15,755 nucleotides of DNA from an uncultured Oscillospiraceae bacterium (GCA_900553525.1 USDZ01000025.1:1-15755), one strand, 5' to 3'. Shown: positions 6,502 to 15,436, counted from the stretch's first letter. The notes: generated by a model from the letters alone, not told the origin. Translations and numbers: made by a program.

Positions 6502-8918
6502 TGGTTCAACGTTTTTGCCAAACTTATAAAAAGAGACTGGCCAGCCCCGACCTGTGGCTGGACTGCCTGTCCATCTGGCTGCTGTCGGTGGGGACGGTTC
6601 TGGCCTTTGACCAGCTGTTCCGCTTCCATGCCGAGTGGGGGGAAATCCTCTGGTTCCCGGCGGTTCTGATCGTCGCGCTGGTCCTGCTGACCCGGGTCGG
6701 ATGGGTGCTCCCCGCCTTTTTGCTGGGGGCCGGCTGCCTTTTCGCGCTGGTATCGGGCGGGCTGGAGAGCCAGCTGGAGTATTTCCACGGGTTTCTCGGC
6801 TGGTGGATGGACCTGTTTCCCGTCTCTTCCATTTACAATACAGCCGCGAATATCCAGCTCGTGATCCATCTCATCCAGCTTTTCATCGTCTGCATTGTCT
6901 TTTTCTGCGTGCGGGTTCTGCGGTCGGTCACGGCGATGGGGCTGATGATCCTGCTGTTGTTTACAGCGATCGTGGCCGGCGGGTTCCGCCAGAATATCCC
7001 GGCCATGGTCCTTATGGCCATAGGGCTGCTGCCCTTAGTTGCCCGCAATTTCGCCTCGTCGCAGAACCGCCCGGCGGCACAGGGGTGGCGTCCCCGGATC
7101 CAGAGCCTGACCCCATCCTGGCGCCCCCGGGTCGCGGCGGTCGCCCTGTGCGCTGTGGCTGGGTTGTTGGCTGCCGTCCTGCTGCCGGAAAATACCGCCC
7201 ACTGGACAAGCACGGGTATTCGTCAGCTGGTCAACCGGATTCAGAGAGAGGGCAACTTTGGCGACCAGAACAGCCTCGCGCTGTTTCAGCCCGCAGAGCT
7301 GGACCAGCTGGGCTTGATGCCGAATCTCAACCGGCTGGGAGGGCCTATCGGCAGCCAGGGAAAGAACACGGTGCTCAAGGTGTCTGCGGATAAAGCGATG
7401 CTCATGCGGAGCACGGCCTACGACACCTATACGGGATCCAGCTGGGAAACCGATTGGAACGAAAACAAATCGGGCTTCTATCCCTATCACGACAGCGGCA
7501 ACGACCCGGAGAGGAGGCAGGCTTTCGACCTGGAACTGCCTCAGGATGAAACGGAGCTGTCCGAGCAGATCGCCCGGACGGTCGAAGCCAGGGTGGAAAT
7601 TTATCAGAACAGCACCCATCTCTTTACCTTCGGACGCACGCTGTCGATACGGCTGGAGAACGAAGGGGTCAATCTGTTTTTCAACCGCCGGGGGGAAATC
7701 TTCGCCGCGTCCAATATCCGGGCGCCGGTCGTGTATACGGCACAGGCGAGGGTGTTTGGCCGTTCCACCCAGACCGAGCGGGACGAGCTGGCCCTGCTCG
7801 CGGCCCGCTGTGCTCAAAATGCGGACCCCGCGTACGACGCGGTTGCCGAACTGTATACCCAGCTTCCGTCGGAGCTTCCCGGGCGGGTGAGGCAGACGGC
7901 GGCGGAGGCCGTGTCCGGCCTCTCCGATCCGTATGAAAAAGCGGAGGCGCTTGAGACATACCTGTCCACCCGTTTCCGGTATACCCTCACTCCGTCCAAT
8001 GTCCCGTCCGGCCGGGATTTCGTCGATTATTTTCTGGAAACCGGGGAAGGCTACTGCGTGTATTTCGCCAGCGCGATGGCGGTCATGGCCAGAACCCAGG
8101 GAATCCCGTCCCGCCTGGTGTGCGGGTACGGGCTCAAGCCGTCGGGCTATCACACCTGGATTGCCACCGGCGCCGAGGCCCACGCCTGGGTCGAGTGTTA
8201 TTTCAAGGGGCTGGGCTGGATTACCTTCGATCCGACGGCCGGTTCCTCGTATCTGAACGCCGGGGGAGGGTCTGTTACCGGCAGCGGTGTGACCACGCAG
8301 CCCACGACTTCGCCGCCGACCACTTCGGATCCGTCCGGCACAACCACGTCCGAGACGACGGGGACGACGGACCCCTCCGTTTCCACAACCGGGGACGTTG
8401 CGGAAAATCCGGAGGGGACGACCACTTTGCCGGGCACGGATGTCCCGGAAGAGCCGTCTGTCCCGGCGGGGCGTCTTTGGCTGACCCTGGGTATCCTGGG
8501 CGGCGCTGTATTGCTGGCGCTCGCGGTCGTCTGGCGTATTCTGGCATGTGAGAAGCGGTACCGGCTGGATACGGTCCGCCGGAAATGGCCGCGTCCGGGG
8601 GAACAGGCGGAGTATTACTACGCCGATTACCTCCGGCAGCTTCGCCTGCTGGGATATGACCCGGGGGACCGGGAGACCATGAAACACTTTGCCGCGCGGA
8701 TTCTGGAGGAATCGGGCGGAGAGGGCGCTCAGCCGGTGCCCGAAACGGCCCAGGAGGTTTTCCGCGTGATGATGGACTGGCGGTATGGGGAGCAGGAACC
8801 GTCGCCCGCGGAGGTGGAGCGGCTGGCCGCTCTGCACGAAGAACTCGAACAACTGGTAAAAAGCCGGATTTCGGCAGTTGTATATTTCTTCCGCCGGGTT
8901 CTGATGTTAGGCCGATAA
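6498..8918 (+). CDS. Membrane transglutaminase-like protein with C-terminal DUF4129-like domain
   Basis: An 806-residue membrane protein. About seven hydrophobic segments occupy the first ~235 residues (DUF3488-type N-terminus). They are followed by an extracytoplasmic region with a transglutaminase core. The papain-like triad is C520 in GEGYCVYFA, H562 in EAHAWVE and D578 in FDPTAG. Next comes a Thr/Ser/Pro-rich linker (about 590-657), a last membrane helix (about 660-681) and a cytoplasmic C-terminus resembling DUF4129 (YYADYLRQLRLLGYDPG). This arrangement is typical of the TgpA-like proteins encoded next to MoxR and DUF58. The substrate is unknown: protein crosslinking, proteolysis or peptidoglycan-linked peptides are possible. 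The start is ATG 6498 in an ATGA overlap with the DUF58 gene; ATG 6501 is equally possible. Confidence 0.93.
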   Translation: MMVQRFCQTYKKRLASPDLWLDCLSIWLLSVGTVLAFDQLFRFHAEWGEILWFPAVLIVALVLLTRVGWVLPAFLLGAGCLFALVSGGLESQLEYFHGFLGWWMDLFPVSSIYNTAANIQLVIHLIQLFIVCIVFFCVRVLRSVTAMGLMILLLFTAIVAGGFRQNIPAMVLMAIGLLPLVARNFASSQNRPAAQGWRPRIQSLTPSWRPRVAAVALCAVAGLLAAVLLPENTAHWTSTGIRQLVNRIQREGNFGDQNSLALFQPAELDQLGLMPNLNRLGGPIGSQGKNTVLKVSADKAMLMRSTAYDTYTGSSWETDWNENKSGFYPYHDSGNDPERRQAFDLELPQDETELSEQIARTVEARVEIYQNSTHLFTFGRTLSIRLENEGVNLFFNRRGEIFAASNIRAPVVYTAQARVFGRSTQTERDELALLAARCAQNADPAYDAVAELYTQLPSELPGRVRQTAAEAVSGLSDPYEKAEALETYLSTRFRYTLTPSNVPSGRDFVDYFLETGEGYCVYFASAMAVMARTQGIPSRLVCGYGLKPSGYHTWIATGAEAHAWVECYFKGLGWITFDPTAGSSYLNAGGGSVTGSGVTTQPTTSPPTTSDPSGTTTSETTGTTDPSVSTTGDVAENPEGTTTLPGTDVPEEPSVPAGRLWLTLGILGGAVLLALAVVWRILACEKRYRLDTVRRKWPRPGEQAEYYYADYLRQLRLLGYDPGDRETMKHFAARILEESGGEGAQPVPETAQEVFRVMMDWRYGEQEPSPAEVERLAALHEELEQLVKSRISAVVYFFRRVLMLGR

Positions 8919-8951
8919 CGGTTTCTGGCGGTGCTGAAAGGGGTTATCACA

Positions 8952-10844
8952 ATGAAAGACGGTTTTTTGCGGGTGGCGGCGGCCACCCCGGAGATTCGGG
9001 TGGCGGACCCGGCCTATAACGCCGGTCGGATCATCGAACTGGTGGAACAGATGCCTTCGGATACGTCCCTCGCGGTGTTTCCGGAATTGTGCGTGACCGG
9101 GTACACGTGCGGCGACCTGTTTTTGCAGCCTCTGCTTCTGCGGGAGGCGGAGCGGGCCGTTGCACAGATCCTCGACGCCTCCCTGTCGATCGACGCGCTT
9201 ATAGTTGTCGGGGTCCCGGTGCCGTGCGGCGCGGCGCTTTATAACTGTGCCGCCGTATGCCATCATGGAAAGCTGCTGGGACTCGTTCCGAAATCCCACG
9301 TTCCTTCCTATTCCGAATTTTACGAGGGGCGGCATTTCACGCCCGCGGACGACATCGAACGGGACCTCTTTTATGCCGGGCAGGACACGGTGTTGGACCG
9401 CCGTCTGCTTTTTGTGTGCCGCAACATCCCGGATTTCCGCTTCGGGGTGGAAATCTGCGAGGATGTTTGGGTGGCGGATCAGCCGAGCATCCGCCTGGCG
9501 TCGGCCGGCGCCACGGTCATCGCCAACCTGTCCGCCAGCAACGAATCGATCGGCAAGGACGATTTCCGGCGCCAGCTGGTGCTCACGCAGTCGGCTCGGC
9601 TTTGCTGCGCCTATGTGTATGCCGACGCGGGGGAAGGGGAATCCACCGGGGATCTTGTGTTTTCCGGCCACAACATCCTCGCGGAAAACGGCGTGATCCT
9701 GGAGGAAAGCCGGCGCTTTGACACTGGCGTCGTCTATACCGAGGTCGATCTGGCTCGGCTGGCCTATGAACGGCGGCGCCTGACCACGTTCAGCCAGGAG
9801 GCTGCTGTGAAAACCGTGGGATTTGAACTGCCGGTGAAGCCGCTCGCCCTCACCCGGAAAATCGAGCCCCATCCCTTTGTGCCGTCGGAGGAGACCGCCC
9901 GGCGTAAACGCTGTGAGGATATTTTGACCATCCAGGCGTCGGGGCTTGCCAGACGCCTGGACCATACGGGATGCGGCGCGGTTCTCGGCCTTTCGGGCGG
10001 CCTGGATTCGGCCCTGGCTCTCCTGGTCACTTGCCGAGCCTACGACCGTCTGGGCCGGCCTCGGGCGGGGATTCACGCGGTGACCATGCCCTGCTTCGGC
10101 ACGACCGGGCGGACTCTGCAAAACGCCCGCCAGCTCGCGCGCGCCTGCGGCGCCGAACTGTCCGAGGTGGAAATCGGCGGCAGCGTGAGCGCGCATCTGC
10201 GGGATATCGGGCACGACGGCCGGCCGGATACGGCGTATGAGAATGCCCAGGCGAGGGAGCGCACCCAGGTTCTTATGGATTTGGCAAACATGGAGAACAG
10301 CCTGGTGGTTGGCACCGGCGATCTCTCGGAACTGGCGCTGGGCTGGGCCACCTACAACGGGGACCATATGTCCATGTATGGGGTGAACGCCGGCGTGCCC
10401 AAAACCCTTGTGCGGTATCTGGTCGGGTATGAAGCGGACCGCTGCGGAGGCGAGACGGAGCAGGCGTTGCGGGATATTCTCGACACGCCGGTCAGCCCCG
10501 AACTGCTTCCGCCTGAAAATGGCGAAATATCCCAGAAGACCGAGCAGATCGTGGGTCCGTATGAACTGCACGACTTTTTCCTGTATTATCTGCTGCGTTT
10601 CGGCACCCCTCCGTCGAAAATCCTCCGGCTTGCCCGGATCGCTTTTGCCGGGCGGTTTGAAGACGAGGAGATCCGCCGGTGGCTGAAGACCTTTGTCAAA
10701 CGATTCTTCAGCCAGCAGTACAAACGCAGTTGCCTGCCGGACGGCCCTCGGGTGGGCAGCGTTGCCCTCTCTCCGCGCGGGGATTGGCGGATGCCGTCCG
10801 ATGCGAGCGCGGCCCGGTGGCTTGCAGAACTGGATACCTTGTGA
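8952..10844 (+). CDS. nadE: Glutamine-dependent NAD(+) synthetase
   Basis: Last step of NAD synthesis: amidation of deamido-NAD using ATP and ammonia released from glutamine. The 630 residues comprise an N-terminal nitrilase-type glutaminase with catalytic E45 (FPELCVTGY), K114 (VPKSHVPSYSEFYEGR) and C169 (EICEDVW). The C-terminal synthetase has the pyrophosphate loop SGGLDS at 348-353 and GTGDLSELALGWATYNGDHMSMYGVNAGVPKT further on. The length fits the two-domain glutaminase/synthetase form. The start is ATG 8952 with AAAGGGG 8 nt upstream; a GTG at 8931 precedes the ribosome binding site and is rejected. It follows the transglutaminase gene by 33 bp, so it is probably the last gene of the transcript, ending at the terminator at 10854. 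No functional link to the MoxR module is evident. Confidence 0.96.
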   Translation: MKDGFLRVAAATPEIRVADPAYNAGRIIELVEQMPSDTSLAVFPELCVTGYTCGDLFLQPLLLREAERAVAQILDASLSIDALIVVGVPVPCGAALYNCAAVCHHGKLLGLVPKSHVPSYSEFYEGRHFTPADDIERDLFYAGQDTVLDRRLLFVCRNIPDFRFGVEICEDVWVADQPSIRLASAGATVIANLSASNESIGKDDFRRQLVLTQSARLCCAYVYADAGEGESTGDLVFSGHNILAENGVILEESRRFDTGVVYTEVDLARLAYERRRLTTFSQEAAVKTVGFELPVKPLALTRKIEPHPFVPSEETARRKRCEDILTIQASGLARRLDHTGCGAVLGLSGGLDSALALLVTCRAYDRLGRPRAGIHAVTMPCFGTTGRTLQNARQLARACGAELSEVEIGGSVSAHLRDIGHDGRPDTAYENAQARERTQVLMDLANMENSLVVGTGDLSELALGWATYNGDHMSMYGVNAGVPKTLVRYLVGYEADRCGGETEQALRDILDTPVSPELLPPENGEISQKTEQIVGPYELHDFFLYYLLRFGTPPSKILRLARIAFAGRFEDEEIRRWLKTFVKRFFSQQYKRSCLPDGPRVGSVALSPRGDWRMPSDASAARWLAELDTL

Positions 10845-10853
10845 GAAAGACGG

Positions 10854-10884
10854 CCGCGGATGGGAAACCTCCGCGGTTGTTTTG
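10854..10884 (+). terminator. Intrinsic terminator after nadE
   Basis: Stem CCGCGGA (10854-10860) with TCCGCGG (10870-10876), 9-nt loop, followed by TTGTTTTGT. It starts 10 nt after the nadE stop and closes the upstream transcription unit. Confidence 0.8.
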
Positions 10885-10954
10885 TATGAAAGAGCTTATC
10901 CAACTGCGCCAATTCGGGAAGTATTCCATTCTGGTATTTCGGTCCTTTTCCCCC

Positions 10955-10983
10955 TTTTTCTCAGGGGAGAAATATGCTATAAT
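10955..10983 (+). promoter_or_regulatory. purL promoter (extended -10)
   Basis: TGCTATAAT with TATAAT at 10978-10983 forms an extended -10. The hexamer 17 nt upstream is a poor TTTTTC at 10955-10960. The start of transcription should be near 10990, leaving a leader of about 170 nt before purL. Confidence 0.65.
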
Positions 10984-10989
10984 AAATCC

Positions 10990-11159
10990 AGTTTATACCT
11001 CGTCTGTTCCGCGAACGCGGCATGGCCGCACCGGCGGGAACGGCGGCTTTTCCGGCATGGCCGGGAACCCTTTGTGTGGATGAGTCCCCGCAGCGGGCCT
11101 CCGAATGGGGCAGGTCTGCGGCGGGAAGATGTAAAACGATGGAAGTGGGGCGTCGGTAA
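10990..11159 (+). other. purL leader with possible 45-codon upstream ORF
   Basis: The GC-rich leader holds two copies of the near-palindrome CGGCATGGCCG (11018-11028 and 11053-11063, period 35). An ATG at 11022 opens a reading frame of 45 codons ending in TAA at 11157-11159, immediately abutting the purL ATG. A shorter start inside the same frame is ATG 11139. None of these has a convincing ribosome binding site. No known purine, ZTP, THF or PRPP riboswitch core was recognised by eye. Confidence 0.3.
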
Positions 11160-14100
11160 ATGGCAGATGTGATTCGCATTTTTGTGGAAAAGCGGGAAGG
11201 CTTCGACGTGGAGGCGCGGCAGATGCTCACGGATCTGCGCGACAATCTGGGGATGAGCGGGCTGCGCGCCCTGCGTCTTCTCAACCGCTACGATGTCGAG
11301 GGGCTCTCCGCCGAGGAGTTCGCCCGGGCGAGAGGGGTCGTCTTTTCCGAACCCAACGCCGACCTCGTGTATGATGAAACACTGCCTCTGGAACCGGGAT
11401 GGCAGGTGTTTGCCATGGAATATCTGCCCGGCCAGTACGACCAGCGGGCGGACTCGGCGGCTCAGTGCGTGCAGCTTCTCACCCAGGGCGAGCGGCCCCG
11501 GGTGCTGACCGCGCGGGTGATCTGCCTGAAAGGGGAGCTTTCCCAGGCGGATGTGGAACGGATCCAGCACTACCTGGTCAATCCCGTGGAATCCCGGCTG
11601 GCCTCCCTCGATAAACCCGACACCCTGGATCTGGCGGCGGCGCGTCCCGCCGATGTGGCCCGGATGTCCGGGTTCCTTTCCATGACCCGGGATCAGGTGG
11701 AGGATACCTGGAAGAGCATGGGCTTCGCCATGTCGTTGGAGGATCTGCTGTTCTGCCAACGGTATTTCCGGGACGAGGAACAGCGGGATCCCACCGTCAC
11801 CGAACTGCGGGTGATCGACACGTATTGGTCCGACCACTGCCGTCACACCACCTTTCTGACCCGCCTCGAAAGCATAGAGGCGGAGCGGGGCGCCTTGTCC
11901 GGTGCCATCGAGGATGCGCTGCAGGCCTATATGGACGCCCGCCGCGAGGTTTACGGTGACCGGATCGGCCAGAAAAACGTGTCCCTGATGGATATGGCCA
12001 CCATGGGGATGCGTCTGCTCAAAAAGCAGGGCAAAATCCCGGATCTCGACGAATCGGAAGAAATCAACGCCTGTTCCATCGAGGTGCCGGTTGCCGTGAC
12101 CCGTCCGGACGGGGAAACCGTCACCGAGAAGTGGCTGGTGCAATTTAAAAATGAAACGCATAACCATCCCACCGAGATCGAACCCTTCGGCGGCGCGGCC
12201 ACCTGCATCGGCGGGTGCATCCGCGACCCCCTCTCCGGCCGGGTTTACGTCCACCAGGCCATGCGCCTCACCGGCTGCGGCGACCCCCGCACCCCGGTGG
12301 AGCAGACCCTGGAGGGCAAGCTGCCCCAGCGGAGGATCGCCCAGACCGCCGCGGCGGGCTACTCCTCCTACGGCAACCAGATCGGCCTGGCCACCGGCCA
12401 CGTGGCGGAGCTCTACCACGAGGGCTATGTGGCCAAGCACCTGGAGTGCGGCGCGGTGGTGGGCGCGGCCCCGGCGTCCAACGTCCGCCGGGAGCGGCCC
12501 GCCCCCGGCGACGTGGTGATCCTCCTGGGCGGCCGCACCGGCCGGGACGGCATCGGCGGGGCCACCGGCTCCTCCAAGAGCCATAACAAGGCCAGCCTAG
12601 ACACCATGGCCAGCGAGGTGCAGAAGGGCAACGCCCCGGAGGAGCGCAAGCTCCAGCGGCTCTTCCGCAATCCCGCCGTCACCCGCCTCATCAAGCGGTG
12701 CAACGACTTCGGCGCCGGCGGCGTGAGCGTGGCCATCGGCGAGCTGGCCGACGGCCTGTCCATCGACCTGGACGCGGTGCGCAAGAAATACGACGGCCTG
12801 GACGGCACCGAGCTGGCCATCTCCGAGTCCCAGGAGCGCATGGCCGTGGTGGTGGCCCCGGCGGACGTGGACGCCCTGCTGGCCGCCGCCGCCAGGGAGA
12901 ACCTGGAGGCCTACCCGGTGGCCTCGGTCACGACGGAGCCCCGCATGGTCATGATCTGGCGGGGCCAGACCGTGGCCAGCCTGTCCCGTGCCTTCCTCAA
13001 CACCAACGGCGCGGCCAAGCACGCCCGGGTGTCCGTGCCCCAGGCGGACGCCGCCCCGGAGAGGGCGACCTTCTCCACCCTGCGGGAGATGGCCGCCAGC
13101 CTGAAGTGCGCCTCCCGCCGCGGCCTCACCGAGCGGTTTGACGGCTCCATCGGCGCGGGCAGCGTGCTCATGCCCTTCGGCGGCAAGACCCAGCGCACCC
13201 CGGCCCAGGCCATGGCCGCCCTCTTCCCCGTGGAGCCGGAGCAGGAGACCGATCAGGCCAGCGTCATGGCCTGGGGCTGCGATCCCGACGCCCTGTCCGC
13301 CGACCCCTACCAGGGGGCAAAGGACGCGGTCTACGCCTCCGTGGCCAAGCTGGTGGCCGCCGGCGCGGACTACCGGAAGGCCTATCTGACCCTCCAGGAG
13401 TTCTTTGAGAAGCTGCGGGACGAGCCCGCCCGCTGGGGCAAGCCCTTCGCCGCCCTGCTGGGGGCCCTGGACGCCCAGTTGGAGCTGGGCTGCGCCGCCA
13501 TCGGCGGCAAGGACTCCATGTCGGGCACCTTCCACGATCTGGACGTGCCCCCCACGCTGATCTCCTTCGCCACCGCCCCCATCCAGGCGGGCGAGGTGCT
13601 CTCCCCCGAGTTCAAGGAGGCGGGGCACCCGGTGTACCTGTTCGTAGGCGACGCTCTGGCCGAGCACCCTCTGGCGGCCTGGGACAAGCTCCGCGAACTG
13701 CACAAGGCCGGGAAAGTGAAGTCCGCGTGGGCGGTGGAGCACGGCTTTGCCGAGGCGGTCATGAACATGTCCTTCGGCAACAAGATCGGCTTTGCCATGG
13801 GTTCCGATGTGGACACGAACTGGTACACCCCCTGGCCCCGCTCCATCGTGGCGGAGCTGACCGAGGAGATCGACTTCCCCCTGGCGATCAGGCTGGGCGC
13901 CACCACCGCCGAGCCGGTGATCACCATCGGCGGCGACTCCGCCCCCATTGACGAGCTGCTCGCCCTCAACGAGAGGGTGCTGGAGGACGTGTACCCCACC
14001 CGGGCGGGGGAGTCCGCCCCGGCGCGCACCCTCTCCTGGGACAAGCGCTCCCCGGCGGTGTGCAAGTCCAAAACCGCCCGCCCCAGGGTGGCCATCCCCG

Positions 14101-14876
14101 TGTTCCCCGGCACCAACTGCGAGTACGACTCCGCCCGGGCCTGCCTGCGGGCGGGGCTGGAGCCGGAGATCGTGGTGGTGCGCAACCTGACCGCCTCCGC
14201 CCTGGAGGAGTCGGCCCTGGCCCTGGAGAAGGCCATCCGCGCGGCCCAGATCCTGTTCCTGCCCGGCGGCTTCTCCGGCGGCGACGAGCCCGACGGCTCG
14301 GCCAAGTTCATCTGCTCCTTCCTCCGCAACGGCCGGCTCACCGACGCGGTTCACGACCTGCTCAAGCGCCGGGACGGCCTGATGCTGGGCATCTGCAACG
14401 GCTTCCAGGCCCTCATCAAGCTGGGCCTGGTGCCCTACGGCGAGATCCGGGCCATGGACGAGGGCTGCCCTACCCTGACCTTCAACACCATCGGCCGCCA
14501 CCAGAGCCGGTACGTCACCACCCGGGTGGCCTCTGTCCAGTCCCCCTGGATGCTCCAGTCCCATGTGGGCGACCTCCACGCCATCCCCATCTCCCACGGC
14601 GAGGGCCGCTTCACAGCCCCCCAGGCGGAGCTGGAGCGGCTAATCGCGAACGGCCAGATCGCCACCCAGTACGTGGACGCCTCCGGCGCGGCCTCCATGG
14701 ACATCGACGCCAACCCCAACGGCTCCCTGGAGGCCATCGAGGGCATCTTCTCCCCCGACGGCCGGGTGTTCGGCAAGATGGGCCACTCGGAGCGCCGGGG
14801 CCCCTATGTAGGCGTCAACATCCCGGGCGACAAGCACCAGCCCCTCTTCGAGAGCGGCGCGGCCTACTTCCGTTGA
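11160..14876 (+). CDS. purL: Phosphoribosylformylglycinamidine synthase, single-chain (compositionally mosaic)
   Basis: Fourth step of purine synthesis: FGAR + glutamine + ATP to FGAM, in the cytosol. The 1238 residues carry the whole enzyme in one chain, of the type found in Clostridia and streptococci. There is an N-terminal linker domain with SDHCRHTTF (about 223-231), a first AIRS-like half with NETHNHPTEIEPFGGAATC, and a second half with GGKDSMSGT. The C-terminal glutaminase has nucleophile C1079 in LGICNGFQ and H1146/E1148 in SHGEGRF. The start is ATG 11160, since the protein from there begins with the family's usual xIRIFVEKxxGFDVEA; the upstream ribosome binding site is weak. The reading frame is intact, but codon style changes abruptly near residue 340-360 (see findings). 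Confidence 0.95.
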   Translation: MADVIRIFVEKREGFDVEARQMLTDLRDNLGMSGLRALRLLNRYDVEGLSAEEFARARGVVFSEPNADLVYDETLPLEPGWQVFAMEYLPGQYDQRADSAAQCVQLLTQGERPRVLTARVICLKGELSQADVERIQHYLVNPVESRLASLDKPDTLDLAAARPADVARMSGFLSMTRDQVEDTWKSMGFAMSLEDLLFCQRYFRDEEQRDPTVTELRVIDTYWSDHCRHTTFLTRLESIEAERGALSGAIEDALQAYMDARREVYGDRIGQKNVSLMDMATMGMRLLKKQGKIPDLDESEEINACSIEVPVAVTRPDGETVTEKWLVQFKNETHNHPTEIEPFGGAATCIGGCIRDPLSGRVYVHQAMRLTGCGDPRTPVEQTLEGKLPQRRIAQTAAAGYSSYGNQIGLATGHVAELYHEGYVAKHLECGAVVGAAPASNVRRERPAPGDVVILLGGRTGRDGIGGATGSSKSHNKASLDTMASEVQKGNAPEERKLQRLFRNPAVTRLIKRCNDFGAGGVSVAIGELADGLSIDLDAVRKKYDGLDGTELAISESQERMAVVVAPADVDALLAAAARENLEAYPVASVTTEPRMVMIWRGQTVASLSRAFLNTNGAAKHARVSVPQADAAPERATFSTLREMAASLKCASRRGLTERFDGSIGAGSVLMPFGGKTQRTPAQAMAALFPVEPEQETDQASVMAWGCDPDALSADPYQGAKDAVYASVAKLVAAGADYRKAYLTLQEFFEKLRDEPARWGKPFAALLGALDAQLELGCAAIGGKDSMSGTFHDLDVPPTLISFATAPIQAGEVLSPEFKEAGHPVYLFVGDALAEHPLAAWDKLRELHKAGKVKSAWAVEHGFAEAVMNMSFGNKIGFAMGSDVDTNWYTPWPRSIVAELTEEIDFPLAIRLGATTAEPVITIGGDSAPIDELLALNERVLEDVYPTRAGESAPARTLSWDKRSPAVCKSKTARPRVAIPVFPGTNCEYDSARACLRAGLEPEIVVVRNLTASALEESALALEKAIRAAQILFLPGGFSGGDEPDGSAKFICSFLRNGRLTDAVHDLLKRRDGLMLGICNGFQALIKLGLVPYGEIRAMDEGCPTLTFNTIGRHQSRYVTTRVASVQSPWMLQSHVGDLHAIPISHGEGRFTAPQAELERLIANGQIATQYVDASGAASMDIDANPNGSLEAIEGIFSPDGRVFGKMGHSERRGPYVGVNIPGDKHQPLFESGAAYFR

Positions 14877-14881
14877 TGCAA

Positions 14882-14910
14882 AAATCCCCGGCGCGCTGCG
14901 CCGGGGATTT
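14882..14910. terminator. Hairpin 1, terminator-like, after purL
   Basis: Perfect 13-bp stem AAATCCCCGGCGC / GCGCCGGGGATTT with a 3-nt GCT loop, beginning 5 nt after the purL stop. A-run before and T-run after make it potentially bidirectional. Its core recurs at 15073-15099. Confidence 0.7.
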
Positions 14911-15020
14911 CAGCCTGCCGAAAATGTCTTTTCGTCAGGCTGCCGGACTTTTTGAACCTCTTTATAGGTTCAAAAAGTCGTTTGATCCCACGCGAAAGGG
15001 AACCCTGACGGTTCCCTTTC
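14911..15020. repeat. Three further consecutive inverted repeats
   Basis: Hairpin 2: 14911-14924 with 14929-14942 (14 bp, one mismatch, 4-nt loop). Hairpin 3: 14946-14959 with 14966-14979 (14 bp, perfect, 6-nt loop; GACTTTTTGAACCT arm). Hairpin 4: 14994-15004 with 15010-15020 (11 bp, perfect, 5-nt loop). They follow hairpin 1 without coding sequence between them. Possible roles are RNA stabilisation, termination in both directions, or remains of a miniature mobile element. Confidence 0.85.
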
Positions 15021-15072
15021 ACACTTTCCCTCCCTCCGAACTCTTTGACATACAGCTTTACTGCCTGTCTCT

Positions 15073-15102
15073 AATCCCCGGCGCGGTGCGCCGGGGATTT
15101 TT
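15073..15102 (+). terminator. Hairpin 5, intrinsic terminator
   Basis: Perfect 12-bp stem AATCCCCGGCGC / GCGCCGGGGATT, 3-nt GGT loop, followed by TTTTT up to 15102. It differs from hairpin 1 only by the central loop base and flanks, so the two bracket a segment of about 160 bp. Confidence 0.8.
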
Positions 15103-15181
15103 CATCTGATTTTAAGAATGCCTTTAGGACGCTTTTATCTGGGTGTGATAAGCTGGTACCATCAAAAGGAGGACTGATTCC

Positions 15182-15421
15182 ATGGTTACGCTGTTCACAC
15201 TGGGCATCATCTGTCTGGCCGCTGTGATTCTCATTCCCGTCATCCTGTTTCTGGTGGGCCTGCCCTTCCTGCTGCTCATGGGCCTGCTGCCCTGGCTGCT
15301 GCGCATCGCGGGCGTGGTGCTGCTCATCAAGGCCCTGCTCGACAAGCCCACCCGCTGGGAAAACTTCATGCCCGCCGTCGTGGCCTTTGCCCTGTCCCTG
15401 CTCATCGGCTGGATCTTCTGA
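15182..15421 (+). CDS. Small hydrophobic membrane protein, function unknown
   Basis: A 79-residue protein made almost entirely of hydrophobic segments: about residues 3-25, 26-50 and 62-79, with a short polar stretch DKPTRWEN between the second and third. Two or three membrane helices are likely and no soluble domain is present. A good ribosome binding site (AAAGGAGG, 15164-15171) lies 10 nt before the ATG, which makes this a real gene. I do not recognise a named family with confidence. It is convergent with the DUF3343 gene, with a 15-bp gap, and lies downstream of the hairpin array. Codon use is strongly G/C-ending, like the second part of purL. Confidence 0.75.
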   Translation: MVTLFTLGIICLAAVILIPVILFLVGLPFLLLMGLLPWLLRIAGVVLLIKALLDKPTRWENFMPAVVAFALSLLIGWIF

Positions 15422-15436
15422 GCGCCGGGCGGCCCC

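Noticed and set aside
11076..11110. Hammerhead-like GGATGAGTCC in the purL leader
   Set aside because: The required CTGATGAG and GAAA core elements are not present in order, so a ribozyme is not supported.
11031..11130. Riboswitch in the purL leader
   Set aside because: No conserved core of the purine, ZTP, THF, PRPP or glycine classes could be recognised by eye.
12597..14597. 666-codon ORF opposite purL
   Set aside because: Long antisense frames arise from G/C-ending codons (few stops on the other strand); the sense strand encodes intact PurL motifs.
15123..15151. Promoter for the small membrane protein (TTTAGG ... TGATAA)
   Set aside because: Both boxes match the consensus poorly; a promoter is likely somewhere here but this one cannot be supported.
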